Position numbers and translations under genes: made by a program. Below are positions 1-10,688 of a stretch of 10,688 bases of DNA, one piece after another; the first letter of the stretch is position 1; every line of letters begins with the position of its first letter. Under the pieces are notes generated by a model. That model was not told where the DNA came from. It saw only the letters and a list, made by a program, of their open reading frames with translations, and searched no databases. Source of the DNA: Physocladia obscura (Eukaryota; Chytridiomycota; Chytridiomycetes; Chytridiales; Chytriomycetaceae); contig JADGJH010001321.1 of the NCBI GenBank assembly GCA_027596945.1, positions 1-10,688 on the forward strand. Direction: 5' to 3'.

Positions 1-432
1 ATTTTGAAATGCATTTTTGAAACATGGGTAATTTTTTTACGGTAACATAATCTGGGTGCAAAAAAAAATCTTTTAATGTTTTTTTTTTTTATCATTTTTT
101 TTTTTTTTTTTTTCAATCGGCTGAAACCACTTGATGGATTTCGCGTTAGACATGCAGCTTCTAAAACCAAAGAATCTTGTCCAGTTTCAGTGATGGTGAC
201 GGCATAAATAATTCTCGTGAAAGTTATTGTTTGGGGATGTTTCTTGCGAGTTTTTAACGATTTCTATGCCGGGCGCGAGTAGCTGGAGCTGGGGATACTT
301 GAGAGCAAGTGAGATGCGGAGGCATTTATTTGAGGGCGTCGGCAAGTTTGCGCTACTGTTGTTTGCTGGGCGTCATCGCCAGCAGCAATTTTTGCAGTAT
401 TTGTCTCATGTGAAAGAAAGAAAATCAGAATA
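1..432. other. Upstream region of the proteasome gene, no gene recognised
   Basis: This stretch lies upstream of the proteasome beta-1 gene and presumably holds its promoter and 5' leader. The left part is very T-rich. The part from about 230 to 430 is richer in G and C and stays open in more than one frame, but none of those frames looks like a known protein. An in-frame TGA at 331-333 closes the proteasome frame upstream, and the first ATG after it is at 433. I looked for the yeast Rpn4/PACE type element (GGTGGCAAA) and did not find it. An ATAAATA stretch near 203-210 is a weak TATA-like candidate only. A first exon of a divergent neighbour cannot be excluded. Confidence 0.5.
60..113. repeat. 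Homopolymer A and T tracts
   Basis: A run of nine A (60-68) is followed by a run of 12 T (79-90) and one of 19 T (95-113). These are simple low-complexity tracts. Such poly(dA:dT) runs can exclude nucleosomes near promoters, but that role here is only inference. Run lengths may also be affected by sequencing error. Confidence 0.8.
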
Positions 433-1415
433 ATGAAACCAGGCGAAGTTGATTTGGGGGTCAGTTCGCCAGTTCCAACAACGCCCAACTGCTCTAATTA
501 TCTTGGTTCCGACCGTTTATTCGACATGAACATTGCTTGAATACGATCTTAACATATCCAGACGACTATTATGGCCGTGCAATACAAGGACGGAGTAATT
601 GTCGGCGCTGATTCGCGCACCACGACCGGCTCATACATCGGTATGTTTGCCTCTCATCGTATATCCGTTTTCTATTCGCTCGCCGCGCGTGCTTTGTTGA
701 ATAATTGAATTGCTGAAACGTTTTGTTGCGAAACAGCAAATCGCGTTACCGACAAACTTACCGTTGTTCACGACCGCATTTACTGCTGCCGCTCGGGCTC
801 AGCCGCTGACACTCAAGCCGTTGCCGACATTGTCCACTATTATTTGCAAATGTTTGCGTTAGTACAGCCTACTATTTTTATTTTGGGAGACGCGTTTCCT
901 TTTTCTTTTGTTGCCACCAACAAACTCCTGACACATTTTTCCCCAGCATGACTGAAGGCCAGCCACCGTCTGTACACACTGCGGCGGCTCTCTTCCAGGA
1001 ACTCTGCTACAAAAACAAAGACAACCTTTCTGCTGGAATTATTGTTGGTGGCTGGGATAAAGTGAAAGGCCCGTCAGTCTATTCCATTGTCGCCGGCGGT
1101 TCAGTGCACAAGCAGCCATTTGCCATTGGCGGTTCTGGTTCCACGTATATTTACGGCTATTGCGATGCGCATTTTAAGGAAAATATGACGAGGGATGAAG
1201 CTATTGCATTCACAAAAAATTGTGAGCAATAATTCAAGCTACTGACGACAATATGACTGATCAAAAAAATATTCAACTTCATAACAGCAATTGCATTGGC
1301 AATGTCACGTGATGGCTCATCGGGTGGTGTTATTCGTCTCGCTGTTATTACCGAAGATAACGTCGAACGTATTTTCACACCAGGCGACAAACTACCGACT
1401 TTCTGGGAAGGTTGA
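433..1415 (+). CDS. PRE3: 20S proteasome subunit beta type-1 (caspase-like active subunit)
   Basis: This subunit carries the post-acidic (caspase-like) site of the 20S proteasome, which degrades proteins in cytosol and nucleus. Hand-spliced exons are 433-459, 562-640, 737-857, 947-1221 and 1288-1415 (stop TGA); introns are 102, 96, 89 and 66 bp. The product is 209 residues, near yeast Pre3. A nine-residue propeptide (MKPGEVDLG) precedes the mature N-terminus TTIMAVQ, so Thr1 is the nucleophile. Also visible are Asp17 in [11 protein letters not shown], Lys33 in NRVTDKL, Arg45 in CCRSGSA (the beta-1 specificity residue), the Ser of [13 protein letters not shown], and the Asp and Ser of [11 protein letters not shown]. 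The third donor (GTTAGT at 858) was chosen because it gives the family's spacing before the PPSVHTAA block; GTTTGC at 852 would also keep frame but shortens it. The start at 433 is the first in-frame ATG after a stop and has A at -3. It appears intact and functional. Confidence 0.95.
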
Positions 1416-1588
1416 TATTTTTCACACAAAAAGAATTAAATTGGAATCAATAATAATAATAAATTTACTCAAACTCGAATTTTCGACTCGAATTGACATC
1501 AACTCGACCAACAAAAAAATTTAATTTTTAAAGTTTCTATAACGAATACAGGACCCATTTCATTTTGCTGGACAAAACTAAAAACATA
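1416..1588 (+). other. 3' flank of the proteasome gene with candidate poly(A) signal
   Basis: AT-rich sequence follows the stop codon. An AATAAA hexamer at 1458-1463, inside a run of ATAATAATA, lies about 45 bp past the stop and is a plausible poly(A) signal. No coding sequence was recognised here. Confidence 0.5.
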
Positions 1589-1755
1589 TTAATCTAGAGT
1601 TTCGAAAACTATGATGCCTATTTCTTCGTGTCTTCCATCATTCTGAGTCCTTGTTTCACCAATCATTGCGGCAAAGATACTAATTGACCCAGCATCACTC
1701 TCATTTCTGCTCAAAGGTTCAACGGTAAAGCAAATTGTGCGACTTTACCCTTATT
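1589..1755 (-). pseudogene. Inverted fragment of an ABCC transporter tail (end of NBD2)
   Basis: Read on the minus strand, this stretch matches the last part of exon 13 of the intact ABCC gene (about 7200-7330). Both share GGTAAAGTCGCA, and further on GCCGCAATGATTGGTGAAAC, a 20-base identical block. By hand alignment roughly 80% of bases agree over about 110 bp. The translated match reads [12 protein letters not shown] in both. Compared with the intact gene, one T is missing from the CTTTTG run, which shifts the frame and gives an early TGA (CTT TGA). Restored past that point, the frame stays open to a TAA whose complement is at 1589-1591. The Walker A, signature, Walker B and H-loop regions are absent, so this is a dead 3' fragment. 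It has no promoter or start of its own that I can see. The right-hand edge of homology (about 1749-1755) is blurred. Confidence 0.85.
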
Positions 1756-2194
1756 ATTTTCAAAGTCATTTTTTTGACGTTCATTTGCTAAATTATGTCG
1801 AGCCAAATTGTTTTAAATCTTATTTCTTCTTCTACATTTATTTTTTGTGTCCTTTTCCAATATAGTTTATTCATTTAAGTAATCCTGTGATTTTTGAATA
1901 TCCTTTTAAACGACATCCACTCCTTTTCTTAAATATTCAAAAAAGAAATTCAAAGAGAAGATTGTCTTTATAGAATCAGCAAGCTTATTATATTGTCAAC
2001 AGATTATGGTTATTTATTTGTGCTGTAGAAATTGAATAAATTTAACAGTCTGAAAACAACACTTTAGTCCCTCGGTGACCAGTCTAGTATGCAAATCATT
2101 ATAAATTTATTTACTCCTTTTTTGTCTCTCGCTGAAATACTCTGCCAAATATCAAAACATTCTACAATTTAATATTCAGTCACCTAATTCTGAC
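1756..2194. other. AT-rich spacer between two ABCC remnants, no gene seen
   Basis: About 440 bp lie between the inverted fragment on the left and the plus-strand remnant on the right. I see no reading frame with recognisable protein sequence. The stretch around 2125-2195 shows faint, gapped resemblance to intron 12 of the intact ABCC gene but not enough to claim homology. It may be unique filler or decayed transporter sequence. Confidence 0.5.
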
Positions 2195-2533
2195 GCGTGA
2201 TTATCAAAAATCGATGTTTGTAGAGAAAATATGTCAGTCGGACAATGACAGCGTATGTATTTGGCACGCACCATTGTAGAGAAAGCATCGCTTGTGGTTC
2301 TGAAATCCACAGCAAATGTCAACAGGAAAACTGACTATCAGATTCAGTCAACATTGCGTGAAAAAATGAAAGATGCAACAATCTTTACGATAGCAGACCA
2401 ATTCAACACAGTGATTGATTCTGACAGAATTCTCGTATTAGACGGAGATAAAGTCGCAAAGTTTGATTCGTTGTTGAGTCTTTGAGCAAAGATAGCAGTT
2501 ATGGTCGATCCGTTAGAACATTTGCGGCAATGA
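2195..2533 (+). pseudogene. Broken copy of the ABCC NBD2 C-terminal exon
   Basis: This is a decayed copy of exon 13 of the ABCC gene downstream (6962-7347), plus a few bases of the preceding intron. Shared blocks include [27 protein letters not shown] and [14 protein letters not shown]. Damage is extensive. The Arg codon after MSVGQ has become a stop (CGA to TGA). The Walker B residues of ILDEC are replaced by LKS with one codon lost. The H-loop His of IAHRLNT is Asp (IADQFNT). One T is missing before the tail, giving a TGA at 2483-2485. The intron acceptor is destroyed (CTATAG in the intact gene, CAAAAA here). Because intron sequence is retained, it arose by DNA duplication and not by reverse transcription. 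No Walker A half or transmembrane part remains upstream, so it cannot make a working transporter. Confidence 0.9.
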
Positions 2534-2617
2534 TTGGGATTAAAATGCGGCACTAATACAATCAACGAAATTGAAATAAATTTTGAGATTGAGAAATCTT
2601 TGGTGACAAATCGGATC
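2534..2617 (+). promoter_or_regulatory. Short gap holding the presumed ABCC 5' leader
   Basis: Only about 84 bp separate the end of the NBD2 remnant from the first usable ATG of the intact ABCC gene (2618). The frame is open from a TGA at 2531-2533 but has no ATG before 2618. The leader must lie here, and the promoter must lie here or inside the remnant itself. No TATA box or other element was recognised. The role is inferred from position only. Confidence 0.35.
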
Positions 2618-7347
<4,730 letters not shown>

Positions 7348-7441
7348 AATTGAATGGATATTTGAGCCCACCGCACATATTTTAATCCGCCTCACGTTTA
7401 TGAACACCAGGAAATTCCAGAAATATTCTTTTATTCCCAAT

Positions 7442-7522
7442 ACTAAAAAACATGAATAAAATAGAAAATAAAAAATAAAAATAAGAAAATTGAATAAAAC
7501 AAGGTTAAAATAAAATAAAATC
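7442..7522. repeat. A-rich low-complexity tract (AAATA/AAAAT units)
   Basis: About 80 bp are made almost wholly of A with scattered T and G, with irregular AATAAAA and AAAATA units. It sits between the ABCC gene and the decayed minus-strand gene. It looks like a degenerate microsatellite and has no coding value. Confidence 0.75.
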
Positions 7523-8210
7523 GGAAGTATTCAGGAATAAACAGTGGATGGCAGTGGACTTTGACTTGAGTAATTTGGGAAACAACTTTTAACACCTGTT
7601 AATAATCAGTCTTGTTAAAGCTGGAGTTCAGCATCTCATAGTGAGCTCCCATAATCTTGATGTACTGCTTGGCAGCTGTTGTTTGTACTCCTTAAATTTA
7701 GTCATTGTCTGTGGATTGCTGCAATATTCCAAATTGGCAGCAACATGTTCATCTAGTGCAAGATGCTTGAACAAATTTGCAAAGACTTTATTGGCATCTG
7801 GTCAGGCATCACAAGGAACTAATATGGACAATCTTGGATACCACCAGTGCCATAAAAAAACCCTGGTACAATTAATCCTGTGATTAAGCTTGGCTTGATT
7901 CTTTGGCCATAATTCTAGGAACAAACAGTTAATGCTGTCAATATAGCATGATGGAGCAGTATGACAAAGTAATCTTCAAAATTAACTTAATTAAAGAAGG
8001 AGTTGTGTTTAGCTGGATTAACAAACACACCATCACCTCATCCATTTGATTGAAACATGGAAGTACATCTGCAATTTTGTCATGCCAGTTCATCTCTGAT
8101 GTGTGGATGATAGTTGCCACAATAAATTCTGTTGACATAGTACAAGAAATAAATCTAGTAATCTTTGTTCTAAAAACATATGAAGACAATTTGCCAGACA
8201 TAAACTGCAA
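7520..8210 (-). pseudogene. Decayed minus-strand gene, product unknown
   Basis: I do not recognise the family. Read on the minus strand, protein-like sequence continues across three frames. The first segment (8210 to about 8037) contains NWHDKIADVLPCFNQMDE. The second (about 8034 to 7822) contains KHNSFFN, a stop, VNFEDYFVILLHHAIL, a further stop, then RIKPSLITGLIVPGFFYG. The third (about 7801 to 7520) contains DANKVFANLFKHLALDEHV, KFKEYKQQLPSSTSRLWEL and, after stops, KLFPKLLKSK. Each segment has normal-looking composition, and each hands over to the next at about the point where its own frame loses that character. That pattern suggests one gene of at least 690 bp broken by two frameshifts and several stops. 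Introns could explain some breaks, but I found no convincing donor/acceptor pairs. No transposase catalytic motif was identified. Confidence 0.45.
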
Positions 8211-8790
8211 ATTTCATAAATCAAATATTTCCTTGGTAATGACAGCATAGGTTGGACTTAGTAGATATGTCTAGATATGGCAAAACTATTTTGACCATGA
8301 GTTAAACTTGCTGAGAATACATGAAATTTGCCTTTTGTTTGTGCTGTATAGGGAACAATTATGAATCCCCTAGTTTTTTTTTCATTAGAAGTGGAAAATA
8401 GATAAATAAATATGATTTTTTTTCCTTTTTTTTATTTTTGACCAAAACACACTCACCAAAAGAACTGTGGAGAAAGCAGAAAAACTTTCACTAGCATACT
8501 AATTCTAGCTCACTTGTGTAGATCTATTGGAAATAAGGTTGTTTTTTTTTTCCGTTTACTTTTAATTTTCTTTTTGATTGTAATTTGATTCTGCAGCCAG
8601 AAAAGAATTTTCATTTAAGTGATTTTGCTAACAATTTATAGTAAAAAAATTTTGTAAAATAATTTAAAAGTCTTCACAAAGAAATTTGATGAAACAAATT
8701 GTTCCTAAGAAATCCTCAGAACTAAACACAAAAGTAACCACTTAAAACCGACAAAATCCATCCAAAATATCAAGCAGCAGCACTACAGTC
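8211..8790. other. AT-rich stretch, nothing recognised
   Basis: About 580 bp lie between two divergent decayed genes. It has several A and T runs (for example near 8418-8436 and 8540-8551), stops in every frame, and no recognisable protein, RNA or repeat structure. Because the flanking remnants point away from each other, any former promoters would have lain here, but no element is visible. Confidence 0.5.
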
Positions 8791-9126
8791 ATGATAGCAA
8801 GCAATACAGAAGATTCAAGAGAACCCAGACATAAGCTGGCTTTTAATTTCAAGCCTGCAAACAACATCCATCTACTGAAGGAAATGATAACAACACAACC
8901 ATTCAATGCCCTATATATGACCGAAAAAAAACAGATAGGAAGAAGTGGCTCAAAATCTATACACTGTATTTGGAAAAGGAATTATTTCTGTCAAACTATC
9001 ACAAACAATTTGGTGACCTTTTGGCTACATTCAAGAGTTAATTGTTGGAAAGTCTTCATGCATCTAGAACAGAAAAAGAATATGGAAAGAGAGAGCAACT
9101 TTTTCAAGATATTATTGATTTGGTAA
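8791..9126 (+). pseudogene. Decayed Myb/SANT-like DNA-binding domain protein
   Basis: Three consecutive frames give the order of blocks of the Myb/SANT-like proteins that are common in fungi and oomycetes, often in large families. Frame one, from an ATG at 8791 to about 8916, gives KLAFNFKPANNIHLLKEM and TTQPFNALY. Frame two, after a TAG at 8936-8938 where the family has Trp, gives EEVAQNLYTVFGKG. Frame three, from about 8997, gives HKQFGDLLATFKS, a TAA at 9039-9041, then LLESLHASRTEKEYGKREQL and FQDIIDLV. The family form is an F-x-x-x-HD-x-x-LLKE opening, a W-x-x-V helix, and an ASGTEEE-x-x-RE-x-L-x-DI ending. Two frameshifts and two stops break it; one shift lies close to a run of eight A (8924-8931). 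Assignment is from memory of the motif pattern, not a search. Confidence 0.65.
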
Positions 9127-9245
9127 TATAATGTCTTTTCCTTAGGTTTTTGTTCATATTGACCTCCAACCAATTGACAAAGGTTCAAATGAAAAACAAC
9201 AACAAAAAAATGCAAAAACCAAACCATACACAAGTCAAATACTGG

Positions 9246-9570
9246 GCTTATTAGGAAACTGCCTCTTCAAGATGCTGAAAAACAGAAGAAGAAAGCAGAA
9301 ACTTCAAAAGCTGATGGCAATAGTCCTGCTAATTCCACAAAAAAGACAAAAAAACTTGGGCAAAAGTGACAGCCCACCTACATGGATGGTAGTGTCTGGC
9401 TAAATGAACATACTATTGCACTCTTTACCTACTTAAAAGAGTCAGACTATGTCTTCAAAACTTGCACTTATGTGAAGACTGCTGTTCCTGAAAATTTCCA
9501 AATCTCAGATCAAAAATCAAGATTCTGCACAAAAAAAATTTGGACTTTTTGGAAATGGCAAGAAATCTGA
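9246..9570 (+). pseudogene. Lys-rich linker and possible second SANT-like segment
   Basis: Downstream of the SANT-like remnant one frame reads LPLQDAEKQKKKAETSKADG and then KKTKKLGQK before a stop at 9367-9369. This is a lysine-rich, probably disordered or nuclear-targeting stretch. In another frame an ATG at 9382 opens WLNEHTIALFTYLKESDYVF, which resembles the W-x-x-E-x-T-x-x-L-x-x-YL start of a Myb/SANT-like helix. The frame stays open to 9570 but the later part (CTYVKTAVPENFQISDQ and on) loses resemblance. It could be the rest of the same broken gene or a second one. There is no way to tell from the sequence alone, and the second-domain call is tentative. Confidence 0.4.
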
Positions 9571-9901
9571 CTCGTTTAGCATTTTTTTTCACAGTAAAAA
9601 TATGATTCAATTTTTGTTAAAGTATAACAAGATTCAACCTATGTTGAAAGATGAATTCACTTGTCATTGAAAGAAATTGCTCAATTTGCTTAAAAAGTAA
9701 AGAAACAAACAGTTGATAAACTGTTTCTGTCATTAAGCAGAAGTTTTTGTATTAATACAAAAAAGTTCTGTATGGGGAGGAAAATACAAGATTTATTTAA
9801 AGATTGTTTGGAATTTTTATGGTTGAGGATTTTTAAACAATGAATATCCAGAATAACGAAAAAAAGAATTCTGTTAAAATTCTTACCATACACAATCATA
9901 A
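9571..9901. other. AT-rich stretch, nothing recognised
   Basis: This part has stops in every frame and no recognisable protein sequence. It may be the decayed middle of the gene whose fragments lie on either side, since both neighbours read on the plus strand. Confidence 0.4.
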
Positions 9902-10432
9902 ACAAAAATTGCAATAACTTTTGCCGATTCTCCGGTTCTGGTCCACTTGTTGACTCCAGCTACTAGTTCTTCTTCCTCATCTTCAATTCCTGGATATATG
10001 ATCCCCCTTGGCCCTCCTGCTCTTTTCCCAATGTACCTACCTTGTACAACATACCCTTACATTATTCTGGATGATAGCAACAATGCTTCCCTCCTGCTAT
10101 CTCCATCAAAATTTCTCTAAATACCCAGCAAACCAGCTACCATAAAGAGACCAAGAGTTGAGAGAGTTGCTTAATTTCCTGCAACTACAGCCTCAATTAT
10201 AGCCAACATATCCATGCACTCAAAAACAATTATTTGTGCCATGCCATTCTCTTCCAAATTCTGCCTACATAGTTGGCAACTGGCTGACTGTATCTACAAG
10301 ACTGTAAACCCTGACAGATGCCAACTCATTTACACATTGAAGCTGATTTCTGTTGATCCCATCTACTATATTGATTTGAAGAAGAATACTTTGATGGATC
10401 CCAAAATGGCTGGTACTATAATTTTTCAATAA
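9902..10432 (+). pseudogene. Interrupted reading frame, Ser/Pro-rich then globular, unknown product
   Basis: One plus-strand frame is open from just after a TAA at 9899-9901 to a TAA at 10430-10432, with only two internal stops (10118-10120 and 10172-10174). Its first part contains seven serines in a row near 9965-9985 followed by a proline-rich stretch (PGYMIPLGPPALFP). Then comes a basic KRPRVER segment that resembles a nuclear localisation signal. The last part is globular in character (WQLADCIYKTVNPDRCQLIY, LKLISVDPIYYIDLKKN). I do not recognise the family. A long frame with so few stops in such AT-rich DNA is unlikely to be chance, so I read it as a lightly broken gene or the 3' part of the SANT-like gene upstream. 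The two stops could also lie in an unseen intron. Confidence 0.4.
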
Positions 10433-10688
10433 TGATAATACTCATCAAGAATGTAAATGCAATTCAGATTAGCAGCTTTATTCCTTTTATTTTTAATTCT
10501 TCAAACAATTATTATAGTTGAGATGCAATTTTAATGATAAGAATTTCATTGGTTTGTTAATTTCAGAAAATAAAAAAAGGAGATTCACGGAATCTCCAGC
10601 AAAATATTGATTGTGAATAAATTTGAATACTTTTTATATTTTTTGTTTTTTTTTCATCATTTGCTACGCCATTAAATAACATTTCAAT
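10433..10688. other. AT-rich right end of the window
   Basis: Apart from the short hairpin at 10579-10597, I see only AT-rich sequence with T runs near 10640-10655. No reading frame of note continues off the right edge. Confidence 0.5.
10579..10597. repeat. Perfect 8-bp inverted repeat with 3-base loop
   Basis: GGAGATTC and GAATCTCC are exact reverse complements separated by ACG, giving a compact hairpin in otherwise AT-rich DNA. An A run lies just before it. In bacteria this would suggest a terminator, but in this eukaryotic context no function can be assigned. It could be a chance palindrome or the relic of a mobile element end. Confidence 0.5.

Noticed and set aside
227..488. Overlapping open frames on both strands just upstream of the proteasome gene
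   Set aside because: Neither shows recognisable protein sequence. The plus frame begins at a TTG and ends over the proteasome ATG, and the minus frame overlaps exon 1.
1157..1524. Frames on both strands over the end of the proteasome gene
   Set aside because: They run through proteasome exons and intron 4 in other frames and are shadows.
2195..2533. RIP-like mutation as the cause of pseudogene stops
   Set aside because: A few C-to-T or G-to-A changes create stops, but many other substitutions and indels are present, and there is too little sequence to claim a directed process.
7520..8210. hAT or Harbinger transposase for the minus-strand remnant
   Set aside because: I tried to fit hAT (including DUF659-type) and PIF/Harbinger DDE motifs and found no catalytic motif or conserved block that matched.
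9126..9145. Possible tiny intron (GTAATA...CCTTAG) after the SANT-like segment
   Set aside because: It would be only about 23 bp, well below the 48-102 bp introns in this window, and does not restore a clear frame.

Overview
The window reads as a piece of nuclear DNA from a eukaryote, most likely a fungus and possibly an early-diverging, chytrid-like one. The genes are cut by many short introns (48-102 bp) with GT...AG ends. The proteasome gene is closest in wording to fungal homologues, and the transporter resembles fungal Yor1-type ABCC proteins. The placement within fungi is inference only.

Layout: (1) 1-432 is upstream DNA with long T tracts. (2) 433-1415 is a complete five-exon gene for the 20S proteasome beta-1 subunit (PRE3/PSMB6 type). 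(3) 1589-2533 is a graveyard of two broken copies of the last part of an ABCC transporter gene, one on the minus strand (about 1589-1755) and one on the plus strand (about 2195-2533). (4) 2618-7347 is a complete 13-exon gene for a full ABCC transporter of about 1340 residues. Its last exon is the closest match to both broken copies. (5) 7348-10688 has no intact gene. It is AT-rich and holds decayed coding sequence: an unidentified minus-strand gene (about 7520-8210), a plus-strand Myb/SANT-like DNA-binding protein remnant (8791-9126), a Lys-rich stretch followed by a possible second domain (9246-9570), and an unidentified plus-strand reading frame with two stops (9902-10432).

The two intact genes are unrelated: one makes a core housekeeping protease subunit, the other a membrane export pump. 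The notable biology is the history of the ABCC locus. An NBD2 tail that keeps intron sequence sits directly upstream of the intact gene, which points to DNA-level (probably tandem) duplication followed by loss of most of one copy. A further inverted tail fragment lies beyond it. I found no tRNA, rRNA, CRISPR array, intact transposase or complete novel system. Exon joins and alignments were worked out by hand.
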